Below are positions 25,391-37,040 of a DNA stretch of 64,000 nucleotides, one piece after another. The notes below the pieces were generated by a model that searched no databases, was not told the DNA's origin, and saw only the letters and a program-made list of their open reading frames with translations. Source of the DNA: Bryoerythrophyllum caledonicum (lineage: Eukaryota; Streptophyta; Bryopsida; Pottiales; Pottiaceae); contig OZ020519.1 of the NCBI GenBank assembly GCA_963971425.1, positions 21,907,397-21,971,396 of the forward strand, in the 5' to 3' direction. Each line of letters starts with the position of its first letter. Position 1 is the stretch's first letter. The translations under genes and the position numbers were made by a program.

Positions 25391-28300
25391 CCAGGCCCTT
25401 GCCCTCCTCGCTCACCTTTAGAGTATTGATAACAAGCCACGACTTGCATAAATGCACGAACCATGTCATCGACAGTGGCAACATATAGATCATTTCCATG
25501 TTTTCGAGACTGTTGCAACCACTTGTTGTAGACAATCTCCGCTAAATTGCAAGATGGCATTTCAGCCAATTCAGATTCGGAAAGTTCCTGCAGACGTCAA
25601 TCAAGAATATAAGATCAAATAACTTGAAAAAATTAGCAAAAAATAGAGAATTAGATCAATCGAGAAGAGCGAGACAACAAGGGAAGACTACGTATAAAGA
25701 AGTAAAACCAATATTCAGGTCCTGTCTAAAAGAATTAAACGGTTTCCATTAGTTAGTACATTGCAATAGTTGAGGTTAACCAAAGGAAGGTGTGCCGTCA
25801 ACGGCACATCCAACTGCAAGTGAAAAAGATAGAGGTGGATTGATTAAAAGAAATTCCAGAAGAACGAAAAGAAGATGGCGCAATATTTGTGAAGAAAGAA
25901 ATCTGACGGAGTGAACTTGCCGCTAACGGCAGTCTGTTCTGCCGCTAACGGCAGAGAACAATGGTGCGCCTCATGAGGCGGTTAAATCGTAGAATCCAGG
26001 AGTGCCCAAACCAGAAGGCATGTCATCAAGAAGCCTAGTGAAGGTTTTTGAACCACAGGAAAAAGGTGTGCCGTTGATGGCACACCCCCAAAATATAGTC
26101 TTGTCCTCACTATCATGGTCTACAGAGCAAGAGTGTGCCGCTAACGGCACACCTTTTCAGACAACATCATCCAGACTGCCGTTACTCTGGTGCCCAAATT
26201 TGTCAAAAACTTAAAATTCGATGAAAAGGAATTCGTCAAATATAAAAGCTTTCTGGAATGAATAAAGTAGAGACATACCGATACCATAAACCCACCCCAT
26301 TGACGATACCGGAAATGCCAGAAGGCAAGCCACAAATCAAGACGTACGGCACCAGCATCAGATGTTGCGCCCGACGATAACCACCAACCTTCGATAGCCA
26401 AGTACTTTGCTTCGGCTTCTTCCATTGTCTTAGCGTCTTTGTATAGCTTGCAAAGCTGACGATGTTGTTCTTGAAGGTCGGCTCTAATGTCACCCTTCGT
26501 ATGCTTTTCAAGGGATTGAGTCCAGTGAAAAAGGCACGTTCTCTCCCGATTCTCCATCGGAACCAAAGCATCACCGCTCCTGTAAAGAATACGGACTGCA
26601 TTCCAGTTGGCCTGTGCGCTATCAGCCATAAATCCCTTGAATGAAACTGTCGGTACATCGTGTCGTGCAGCAACTGCATTTAAGTTCTTCTTAAACACTA
26701 GCTGAGCTTTGACGTCTTCGGATTGCATGTCACATACGGCAATCGTCATCACACGGCAGTAGGTTGAGTCGTATACATGACACCCCATCGTGGTCCATCC
26801 CTTGACTCGTTTGACATATTCAAACATGATCCAGGAATCCTCAAGGTCCCCTCCAGGTTGCATTCGCTTCACAAGGTCGACGCCGCTGCCTGGACCAACT
26901 TCCGCCATCTTAAACACAAACACCTTGTCCGAATTGGCACCTTGGCCCGGAAATCTATTCTCCTGTACAAATGCCCAGTTGCTTGATCCCTGAAGTTTAG
27001 TAATGCTATCCATTATACCAAAGCGGCGCAAATATCTAAAAGTTGTAACCTCGTTACGGATACTAGGGGATGTCATTTGCTTAAATTTCTCTAGCACCGG
27101 AACCAATTCGTCCAAGACAAGCGGCTTCTGTGACACTCCCTCCGGACACAGCAGTAGCTCACCTAGAAACTCTTTACTTGCTTCTAAAATAATGGCAGAG
27201 TTTGTGGCAGTTGGTGTCCGTTCAACTTGCTCGGAAATGAGAGTCTTCAGCTTCGTGGATGAATCTCGACAGTTGCCTAGTTTTACAGGATGCACATGTG
27301 TTCCCATATGGACACATAAACGTGACATGGTGTCTTTACCCAGAACATAGTAAATTTTTGCATGGCAAGTTGCCAAGCAGGTAGGCTGTACTTGGCAAAG
27401 TCTGCAGACCACTGTTGAACCAGGTGGAGTAGTCCCACCGACCCCAAATACCGTTGACGACGTGCCCTCCCACTCCGTCTCATTTACGTTAGACGCTCTA
27501 TGCTTACGCTCCAAGTATTCGCATTGAGGATTAAGACATTGTAAATGTCCCAAACAAGAAGATGTCCTGAAGGTGAAGTTAGAATCATTGGCAATGTGAG
27601 TGGTAACGGTTCTTGTCCAACTATGTCCGTCATGTTTCTTATCCATACCAAAGAGAGACCCAACCTGAGAAGAAGGATTTCCTATCCCCAAGGGTGGAAG
27701 CTCGAAGAGGACATCTCCATTAAAAACTGCTGGAAGAAAGTCAACCTTCTCAACTCTAATGGAATTAAAATCTATCTTAGTTAGAACAGATTTGGATCTA
27801 GATCTAGACCGAAGATTACGTAGACAGCCGATGGTACTAGAAGACTTAACAGGATTAGGATTCTCCCTGGGCTTGAAGCTTGAAGGCTAAGGAAAACTGG
27901 CACCCGTGGCCGGAGCCGCGGCCGGAAGTGATGATTGCTTCTCCGATTCAGGTGGTCCGAAATCTGGACAATCATTGTCGAAGTCATCGCTCAGGATGTG
28001 AATGAAGTTCAAATCCGGTTCTAATTTCACTTTCTGCATGAAAGGTGTCACCTGGCCAGCAGTAGTAGACAACTTGGGTGTTAGGGAAACTTATGGGGAA
28101 TCGTCTGGACTATCCTTAGAACCATACACTCTGTACTTCCCACACCGAAGTGACCAGACTACTGCGTTGTTGCAAATACAAGATGACTGTGCAATTGTGT
28201 ATGAGAGCTCTCCCGAAAACTCGTCAAATTCCTCTTTCTCAACATTCAAGGACCCCTCAATGATATGGAAACGCTGACATAATTGAAGGGAACTAACAGT

Positions 28301-28399
28301 CGCAACTCCCTCCGAATCAGTAGAGAAACAGATCGGGACAAATGCACTATCACCACGGATTACGACGGATCCCTCCAAATGATCTGCCAGCGAAGCCAT
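25391..28399 (-). pseudogene. Transposase of element A, N-terminal and catalytic part (MULE-like)
   Basis: Exon 1 runs 28399-26285, and exon 2 starts at 25587 after a 697-bp intron (donor ATG|GTATCG, acceptor CTGCAG). The protein aligns along its length with the element B transposase. It has a Cys/His-rich region (T-C-L-G-H-L-Q-C ... H-x-H-P-V) of the WRKY/GCM kind, a first catalytic Asp in V-Y-D-S-T-Y, a second in F-M-A-D-S-A-Q-A-N-W, then C-L-F-H-W as in MULE C/H blocks. In-frame stops at 28091-28093 and 27887-27889 lie in the variable N-terminal stretch. An ATG at 28447 is an alternative start; 28399 was chosen by alignment to B. Exon 2 is cut by the gypsy element at 25390 and resumes at 12400 and 9619. 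Confidence 0.88.
25588..26284 (-). other. Transposase intron of element A carrying five palindromes
   Basis: This is a 697-bp intron, compared with 111 bp in element B at the matching position. It contains five palindromes of the TGCCG-N4-CGGCA type: 25790-25808, 25918-25931, 25940-25953, 26065-26086 and 26133-26152. The size difference is largely this palindrome-bearing sequence. Splice sites were inferred by comparison with the B protein. Confidence 0.75.
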
Positions 28400-28447
28400 T
28401 GTAATCAAAGAACGAAGCAGCGAATTATGAGAATAAAAAAGAAACAA

Positions 28448-29491
28448 GGGGTCCTCGAACTGGCAGGAAGGTGTATCATGGCAAGTTCAAAGCCTGCTGT
28501 GTGCTGAATTAATGCGATTGGAAGATTAATTGGGGATTGTGCTATAAAATCACTATAGCCGCCAAGTTCGATTGTAGTGCACCAAAATATATTGTCAGGT
28601 GGAATTATTTTAGTAAATGAGTACAATATCCTAGTTTGGTACATACGATTTATGATTATAGAATTTTGATTGGAATTGACAATGTACTCCCTATTTTGGT
28701 GGCAGTACGAAAGAGTATCTGGAGGTTTTGCCACATTGAAGCCCCATAAATGTTATTCAGAATGGCTATGGCGGTTCTAGTCATTTATGCTGGCAGGGGC
28801 TGGCGCTAGCATGGGGGTACAGACTAATGAACAGAATGAAGTATTGGACGGTGTAGTTAATTAGGAAATAGTCACCAGGGTTAATGGAGTCACCCATACT
28901 GGACCCAGATATGCCTATTCTAGAAAGGCAACTATATGTATCCTTTTGACATGAACTAGTGAGGTCACACTTTGCCGATGTCTTTCTGGTTGTTATGAAA
29001 AGACGTAAGTAGAAGCTCTATTTTAGTGATCGAAAAACACTGATGAGAAGTAGATCCGTGAGAAGAAGTGCAATGGGGAAGTCTAAGGATTCCTATCTTG
29101 AAACATCCAAAAGACTAGACTTTGATGCTGACATTGTCGATGATAGGGAGAGAAGTTCTGTGCTAGCTGGAATTTCAGAAGGCTATGTCGTAAGTGGTCA
29201 TTTCCAAAAGGGAACCAATGATTCAGCTGCTGATGATATCGGCGAGGGGACCGATGTTGAGCATGAACTGAGAGAATTGAGCGCTTGCTCAGGTACTTGA
29301 GAGATGTGGACACTTTGATTTAGGATTTGTAGTCAATCGTGATTAAAATTAATTTAAGGGTAATGAAACAATCGTGATTGATAGCAGATGGTGAATTTCT
29401 CAGAGAGTGAAGAGGTAGGTTGTGATTTTCTGAATTCTTGTTTAGCGCAGCTATATTGTTCAAAGAAGTGATCCCGAATCCGGACTACAGT
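28448..29491. promoter_or_regulatory. Divergent intergenic region of element A, left half
   Basis: This lies between the transposase start and the solo LTR. It should hold the transposase promoter on the minus side, but no core promoter could be assigned with confidence. A short charged ORF (29043-29300) lies within it. Confidence 0.4.
29043..29300 (+). CDS. Small charged ORF, possible third gene or 5' exon
   Basis: An 85-codon ORF begins with basic residues (R-S-R-S-V-R-R-S) and ends with an acidic/serine-rich tail (E-H-E-L-R-E-L-S). It lies upstream of, and in the same sense as, the methyltransferase-like gene. Element B has a 92-codon ORF at the equivalent place and orientation (57119-57397) with a similar basic-then-acidic layout and a weakly similar end. 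No family is recognised, and chance ORFs of this length are common. The C-A-G|GTACTT near its end could be a splice donor, so it might be a 5' exon of the downstream gene. Confidence 0.25.
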   Translation: MRSRSVRRSAMGKSKDSYLETSKRLDFDADIVDDRERSSVLAGISEGYVVSGHFQKGTNDSAADDIGEGTDVEHELRELSACSGT

Positions 29492-31719
29492 TGTGAGCCA
29501 AATAAACCGCCCCCTAATGAGGTGGCTTATCTTGAACACAAGATCCTACATATGGGATGCAGCCCCTTGTGCAAACATACTTAACCATTCATACAAGCAT
29601 GATGACCCAAGGCGTGGTCACTTAAGAGGGTTCATTAATAATTAGTGATGTGATGGCTGAATTCAGCCTTAGGTTGAATCCAACCTTTAGACAAGCGTAA
29701 ATTCCGCCTCACAGCTCTGTTTCCAATGTTTTAAAGCTCCATTAGGTTCAATTTCGCCTTGTGAACTTGATTAGCACCTTAACCACTAATTCCAGGCCCA
29801 AGTGCGACCCTGACAGCAGCAACCAGCAGACAGGCTCCTCTTTTTATGTTAAAAGTTTAATTCTTCATTATCTTCGTGATTATGACTCCGTTTTTTACGT
29901 TTGTTTTTTGTACTCTTATTAGTTTTTCTTGCTTAACACGATGGCAGCCTTCAATTAACCGGTTGACTCAATCCGGGACTCACAGCCAACGACCAGCAGT
30001 GCACACTTAACATACATGTTTATTCAAAATCGTGCAACATTCACTTACTATTGTAGATTAAACCGATTGTTTGGTTGAGTTGATAGCAAACCCTAATCCT
30101 AGTGAAAATTTGGCAGCGCTTCCGCGTGATTTTTTGTAACTAGAAAATTTTGGGTTCCTTCTCCACATGCAATCAAGAAGATAATGAATCAATTGGGAGA
30201 GGAAGAAGGCTCCCTGATCTAGCTCAATTCACCCTCTGCCGTGTTCGTGGTCGTTCTTGTGCTGTGGTCGTCCTCCTCTTCTTGGTGTTCTTCACTCCAC
30301 AGCCCGTATCTTCGTCGTCACAGCTCCGATCCGTACGTTCTTGATCTTGTTGGAAAGCCAACGTTCTAATCTATCTAGTCCTAAAATCTTAGCTTGATTG
30401 GACAAGAACTCCGCTACTGACGAGGGAAAACCTGAGGCCGTATGAGATCCGCCACCGCTCCTCCAGCTAGTCGTCCTCGCTCCGACGCCCGTATCTTCGT
30501 TGTCACAACTCCGATCCGTACGTTCTTGATCTTGTTGAAAAGCTACCGCTCTAATCTATCTAGTCCTAAAATCTTAGCCCGATTGGACAAGAACTCCGCT
30601 ACTGAGAAGGGAAAACCTGAGGCCGTATGAGATCCGCCACCGCTCCTCCAGCTGGTCGTCCTCGCTCCGATGCCCGTATCTTCGTCGTCACAGCTCCAAT
30701 CCGCACGTTCTTGAGCTTGTTGGAAAGCCAACGTTCTAATCTATCTACTTTCCAATTTTCGTAACGATTGAATCACAATCCAGCCCACAAGAGGGGGAAA
30801 TCTGGAACCCTACCTCTCTCTCACTTCCACACACCTCTCTCGGTTTCCTAGCTCCTACCACACACCTCTCTAACTCCTACCTCCCACACTTCGAATGAGC
30901 GCCCTCCAAGGGGGTAACCCCAAGGCCCTTGCTCCCTTCTTTGTTCCCAAGGTCGTTCCCTTCGTCGTTCACAGCCGCCATCTTGGGTGGGCACATTAAT
31001 GGTCACACTAAACAACTAGTAACTAAAAAGCTAATAAATCACTAGCCACCCTTGCATTTAACACAAGTGGGTGTCCCACTAACCAAGGAATACCTAAATC
31101 TAAACTTTGACTCCATGCCACATGTGTGTGCATGATCTCAATAAGTGAGCTATTAGCTAATTTTCAAAGGTGCAAAAATCTAATTTAACCTACCTAAATT
31201 GAATTTCCCTTGCTTGGGATAATTCCTAATTTATTTAGTGATTGATGAGGATTCTTTTCCACTTCTTTTTGGACCCTTTTGACTATTTTTTTTAAGGGCT
31301 TTTAACGCCCCATTCTTTTTTCTTTTCTCCTCACCATCCTCCTTCTTCTTCTCCCATTTTTTTGGTTTCGTGATTTCTTCATCGTGACCGAATACGGTCT
31401 ACAACTCGATAGGGGGTAAATTCTTCTCCACCACTACTCATTTTAATTCTTTTCTAATTTTCTTTTGTCTTTTTTCCCTTCTCTCTTTGCTTTTCTTTTC
31501 TGGTTTATTCCCTTTTTTTTTCTTCATTTTTGGCTAACTACATAAATTCCGCGATTGCCCATAAATGGCTCCTCTTTTAGTGAGGGGAAAGGCCTCTTGG
31601 CCATTTTAATCAAAAAACCACGAGCTAGTCCATGGGATAACCCATTTTCACCACTCATTAGCCTTAATGGACCCGACGTGAGGTCCATTCATCACCGTTA
31701 GCCGTTTTTGCGGCTCACA
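29492..31719 (-). repeat. Solo LTR of the gypsy family, between the two genes of element A
   Basis: A 2228-bp LTR runs from TGTGAGCCAAATAAACC to CGGCTCACA, with the perfect duplication ACAGT (29487-29491 and 31720-31724). It has three 185-bp internal repeats (landmarks at 30303, 30488 and 30672), which explains its shorter length. Its sequence is closer to the solo LTR at 9620 than to the full-length element. It separates the two divergent promoters and may change their control. Confidence 0.92.
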
Positions 31720-32289
31720 ACAGTCTCTTAAGGTTTAAGTTGTCTCTGATGCGTGCGGCGGGTTTGATATCATGCCGTCTGATGTATCTTCCCAGGAAGT
31801 GTTTTAGACGTCGAGCGTCGAGTGTAGATGCACTGTGAGTACTATCTGACCTAGTATACTTTCGGGTGTGCAGGAGACAGTCATCAGCGCGCCGGAGTGA
31901 TCGCCATATCGTCTAAGATGGATGGCGGCAAAGCATTTTTGGGACAGGCCAGCAAAGGTACGAACTCCGCTTGCTTTACTGCATGATTATAGAGTTGTGG
32001 GTTGCGGTAGGGTTTAGAGCATACAAGTTCAGTAATCTGTTGCGATATTTTCAACTTCACTACACTGTGAGGTCAATCTGACTTCTAGATCAACTGTGTA
32101 AAGAAGACAGTGAAGTGTTAGCGGTAGTAGTCGCCGGACCTTTGACGATGGGTGGGGGAGAAGCATCAACGACTCCGCGATCTTGAGGTATGAAATCATC
32201 ATGCTTTTTGCGTTATAATTGAGTATAGGATTGCTATAAGCGGTTTGCTTATTAATCGTGTTATACTTCCCATCGGAAATAATTTTCTT

Positions 32290-32470
32290 GGGCCGTAGGG
32301 TTTGGCGCCTTAGGCTATGGCGTCGAAGGGTGATGGCGCCTAAGGTTATGTAACCGTAGGTTTTGGCGCTTTCGGTTATGGTGCCTAAGGTTATGGAACC
32401 CGTAGTTATGGCGCCTTAGGTTATGTTGCCCAAGGTTATAGCGCTTATGGATTATGGCCATCATGTTTGT
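32290..32470. repeat. Degenerate ~16-bp tandem repeat (ATGGCGCCTWAGGTT type)
   Basis: About ten imperfect copies of TTATGGCGCC-TTAGG / TAAGG follow each other with 15-18 bp spacing. The unit contains the GGCGCC palindrome. Nothing similar is seen in element B. Confidence 0.6.
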
Positions 32471-32531
32471 CGCCATAGGGTTCGGCAGTGCGTTAGACAT
32501 ATCCCTGTCTGTAAACAGGGACCTTGCGGAG

Positions 32532-32553
32532 GGTGTGCCGGTGGCGGCACACC
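32532..32553. promoter_or_regulatory. Element A palindrome, upstream copy 1
   Basis: A near-perfect inverted repeat, GGTGTGCCG-GTGG-CGGCACACC, lies upstream of the methyltransferase-like gene. It belongs to a family of at least 15 copies confined to non-coding parts of element A. Confidence 0.75.
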
Positions 32554-32662
32554 TTCCGCGAAAGGATATCTTCTGATGAGCCTGTGTTTTGGGCGGAGTT
32601 GGTGTCGCCACAATGAAATGATCGTCAACACCATCTAGGACTTCCCGGGACTGATGTTGGAG

Positions 32663-32684
32663 GGTGTGCCGCCACCGGCACACC
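32663..32684. promoter_or_regulatory. Element A palindrome, upstream copy 2
   Basis: GGTGTGCCG-CCAC-CGGCACACC is a perfect 9-bp-armed inverted repeat with a 4-bp centre. It is about 130 bp from the first upstream copy. Confidence 0.75.
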
Positions 32685-34296
32685 TTCGTGTGCACGTCTT
32701 CTTGGAGTTGGGCTCATATATACGGTTGATTCGCCCAAACTTGTGCATGTCTTCTCGGATTCGAGCTCATTTATGTGATTGCCATAAAAGCGATTTGTGC
32801 TGAATTAGGTGATTGAGTCTTGATGTTACTTATATTCCATCTATCTCCACCCAGTTCATTACTGTGCTGCCGTCTTGAATCACATTCACAAATGATGCTT
32901 GAGTGAATCGGTAGCTCAGCAAACTGCCTACTGTTATACTACGTCGGCTCTCACCCTGAACCGAATCTTGAATTGGCTTGCTATACTCCGAATTTAGAGG
33001 TATTTTTTAGAATAGGCTTAATCTATTGTAGATCCATAATTTGGAAGATGAGCTGTTATCTGAATGGGATATCATATCTTTTCAGATTTAATCTATCACA
33101 CCTGTCTTGATGAAGTTCGCATTGATAATATCGCACATTAGAGCTCCGTTCATCTGATGCGCACATTCCCAATCATGTCCCTCTAATGATCTCTACTGCA
33201 TTTTTAGAATTGGAGAGCCAATCTAATGTGTCACGACGAGGAGAGGAACGTGATACTGAGATGGAGACATTAAATCCCTTGAATTCTACAGTGCAGCCAT
33301 CAGGTATTTTTCCGTCGGAGCTCTCTAATTATCAGTGGAGTTTTGAATTTATCACTTACAATTTTGTAACTGCAGAAAGTGCAGATGCGTTGGATCTGGA
33401 TGAGGATGGGGCGGAGAGTGAAGATGTTGCTGATGTCCCAAGACCAGTTGGAAATCCTTCAAATCCACTATCAGCCGCGGATTTGGAGAAGCAGATGGAT
33501 GACCTTGTCCTACAAGAGACCGTGAACACGACTGCCGTTTTAGACGGTCTTCGATATCAGCCCAAAGAGAAGTCGAAGAATAGCATTCCTCTTTGTCGGA
33601 TGATTGGGCTGCCCATTGTGAGACCTCACCTGAAGAACGATGTAATGGGGCTGGGCTCGCATTTTCTAAAGAACGGCTACATGGAAGGTTCAGGTGTGTT
33701 CTATGTAGCGACAGAAAATCACGAAGGGAAAATCGTTGAAGTCTCAGAGGATATCATGAAGAGTTGGAGTCCTGCGTGGATTTCAGCTAACGAGGCATTC
33801 GGGTCGCGGTTAAAGGCGGATCCGGACTTGAGAGTCTTTTCGAATATGATGTTCCAGGTGTGGGATGGCAACCATTGGCTGCAGGCATGGCTGCCTATTA
33901 CAAACCGAGACCATGGAGATGACCAGAGTTGGCATTATGCTGTTGAATCCATCCTGCTTAATATTAAAGGATATGTTCCGGTTCTTCTTTCCGCGCTTCA
34001 TCAAGTTAACTGGTATGAATCCACGACTTTACAACCTCTGAATGTTTCGCTTCATAATGATTATGTTTTCTTATGTCAAAATATCCTTACTGTTCAGGCG
34101 AAACCAGAAGTCATTTGTGACGACCAATCTTGTGCACAAGCTCTACCGTATACAAGGAATGGCTGGTCAGCCTCTGAACTACTTCGAAAAACTCGTATCG
34201 AAAGCAGAGATCAATGCTGCGGAAGCGAAGCAGAACTCCGTCAAGCGGACGTGGTACATGCTGACTTTAAAGTCTTTGAACTCCGTCCTTTACCAG

Positions 34297-35586
34297 GTTT
34301 GTCCTTCAACTGACTTTTGATTCATAGTACAGACCTCAAAATAGTTGGTTTTCTTAGATGTGTAAACTTGGAAGTCAGTATATGTGCCTTGCCTTTCCCA
34401 TACCTACTGCGGAGAGGAGGTATGCCGCTGGCGGCAGACCTCCACACCGCAAAAAACATTAGAAATTCTGCTCGGCATCATGTATTAGAATAGAGTAAAA
34501 GCGACTACATGAGATTGATTGCTTGAATCCTACGACACAACAATACGGTGAGTTGTGAATTTGGGACTGATTTGCCGCTACCGGCACACCAACCAGCCCA
34601 CAGCCCATTGCAGTGACATGTATTTAAGTGTACATATTCGCACCGATATCGTGTCACAACATACACGCTGGAAAGGGTGCCGCTGGCGGCACACCCCCCA
34701 GCTTTTTTGCTATAATGCGAGATTGGTGCTTATTAGCTAGTATACGCACCAATCTCGTGTCCCAGCGTACGTGCTGGGGGGTGTGCCGCCAACGGCACAC
34801 CCCTACACCTTTGGAATTCACTCAAATTTTGCTAGAAGTCGTGACCAGGAGATAATGATTTTCGACTTGTGGTAGGCGATTGCAAGATCTGTTTACTGTA
34901 GCGGAAGCAATAGACCTTCATAGCGCCATGTGAAGTCTTCAATTCTTTGCTCTGTGATGGTATGCCGCTACCGGCAGACCTTTCTGCTCCCTTACTCGCA
35001 CTGTACTCTTGATTGGACATGATCAGTGTTATTTCTTTCTCAATATAAAATGTGGACGACAGGAGAGTCTGTGAGGGGTATGTCGGCAGCGGCTCACCTT
35101 CTACTGCTCAAGGTTGTCATTCCAAGTAATGGCACTAATTGCTCTGCCGCTGCCATTGAGGCCGATTAGCCGTCGCCAGATCACACAAAATAATCCTCGT
35201 CGTCAGTACTCATTTGTCAATTAGGGCGACGCTTTAGTTGTTTGCCGGAAACGGCTTCTCTCGATTCCATGTTTCAGCTATCTGGAACGTGCACAGAATT
35301 CTGTAGAGCCACGGCGCATCGTAAATGTGCACACCGGAGTAATTACGACTTAATGATCTACTTCAGCAGGTACTCATTTACTGTATTCGGAGAATGATAG
35401 TCCGTTGTATTTTCGATTTCTTCAGACATCCTTGACTTTAAATGTTCATTAGCATTCGTAGTGTGCCGGTAGCGGCACTTCCTTATCCGATACTTCTTTC
35501 TCCATGAATTTGACTGTGCTTGTCCATAAAGTTCTGCTACATTAGTCTTAATGTTTGTCTCTCTAACTTTTGTGAAATAATTACAG
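34297..35586 (+). other. Intron 2 of the element A methyltransferase-like gene, packed with palindromes
   Basis: This 1.29-kb intron is far longer than the 113-bp intron at the same place in element B. It carries about eight palindromes of the family: 34419-34440, 34571-34590, 34675-34696, 34780-34801, 34959-34980, 35077-35098, a partial copy near 35142, and 35461-35480. Two of them sit in a diverged direct duplication of about 60 bp (34640-34700 and 34745-34802). Confidence 0.8.
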
Positions 35587-37026
35587 CAAGAGATCGGAGA
35601 AGCTACAGCGGTGGCGCAGAGGAAATTCGCTGAGAAATTCTCAGATCCGACAGAGTGGACTTCATCAAATGCGCAAGACTTCGTCAGAAAGGCCGTTGAG
35701 AAAATGAAGTTATCCACCCTTTCAGAGCTACGAAAGCAGCTTCCAATTGCGGATCCCAAGCACACGCCCGCGTTCCTCGGGCAAGTGAAAATACATTACG
35801 AAGCTCATGAGGACGACGCTGAGATGACTCAGGAGAAGCTTTGTATGCTGGCGACATCCGCCATGGATCCATTGATGAAAGTGAAGTGGCTGCAACGATG
35901 GAACAGAGATGGAAATCTTCGCAAATCTCTCAGGTTCCCGAAGTCGAAGTTTCCGGACAGTGAGTTCCCTGAGTGGCTTCACCGAGCAACTTGGTGGGCA
36001 CAGGTATGCATTCTACATTAACTATAGCTTCAAGATATTACTATGAAACCTTGTAGTCATTCTGTGTGGTTAAAACTATTTTGCAGCTGTCTATCGAAGC
36101 CGAGCGCTTGTTGGAAGGTTCACTGTCGGATATTGGGGTGGAAGTCAATTACGACCCTGATATTGGCGAGCCCATCACACGAATTGCGGACTACATTGAG
36201 GAACTTCGGATTCAACTTTGGGATACAGCATTCTATCGGGAGTTCAACGTGGACAAAGGCGTTCACAAGAACTTTGAACCTTCGGATCAGTGTGGGTTTA
36301 CTTCGGCACTGCGGCGTACGTTATACCGGTACTTTAAGTACATTTTGATGCCCGCAAAAGCCGTAACCCGCAGTCCTCCCTTCTTTGGGTCCTACCTAGA
36401 TCCCAAGAGCCCTTCCACGATGATCTCTGAGGGAATCAAGTCTGATTGGGGTCCTCAGCACTGGGATCGCTGCGGCTGGTATCTAGACTGCCCAGTTCAG
36501 AGTCCGCCTCATTTTGACATCTCACTGCAAGACGACATTCAACCTGAGCTAATTGGAGTGGAGAGCAGTGCTCAAATGGCTTCTGCAACAATTAAAGCAA
36601 GGGGTAAGGGCAAAGCTTCCGCAAAGAAGACTCGTGGATCATCATCGCGCGAGACTGATTTCGAGGCCGTTATTCCCTCAGCTGTTCCCGCGTCTGACAC
36701 CACCCAAGCTGCCGATGAAAGCTCTCCAAATGTAGACCCCACTCCAGAGATTCCGGTATCCCCTCCCCCTCAATCATCCCATGTGGTAAAAAGGAAGGCA
36801 TTTCATGACGCATTTTCTCCACCGACTGCGTCAGCTCCCAAGATGGGTACCAGGGTGGAGCTTTCATCTCTCCAGGATATGATGAATGGTGGAAAAGACC
36901 ACCCTTGTATGGTACGACTCAACGAGTTCATGCTGAAGGTAAGTTTCTCCAATATTTTGAGGCTACAATTTTTGCATTTCATCTCTTTTTCTGAAATTAA
37001 TGATTTCAGTTTGTACCTTTTTGAAA

Positions 37027-37040
37027 TGCCGTTGGCGGCA
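37027..37040. promoter_or_regulatory. Element A palindrome in intron 4
   Basis: TGCCG-TTGG-CGGCA lies in the 359-bp intron between exons 4 and 5 of the methyltransferase-like gene. It is the only copy in that intron and has the short core form. Confidence 0.6.

Larger units (their letters stand above)
31725..33185 (+). promoter_or_regulatory. Upstream region of the element A methyltransferase-like gene
   Basis: No convincing coding sequence is seen. It holds two 22-bp palindromes (32532-32553 and 32663-32684) of the GGTGTGCCG-N4-CGGCACACC family and a degenerate short repeat at 32290-32470. Splice-like motifs (for example AAAG|GTACGA near 31957) suggest a 5' untranslated region with introns; this is inference. 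Confidence 0.5.

Noticed and set aside
34419-35480. Resemblance of the spaced palindromes to a CRISPR array
   Set aside because: Spacing is irregular, the units are true inverted repeats with variable centres, and the context is a spliced eukaryotic gene.
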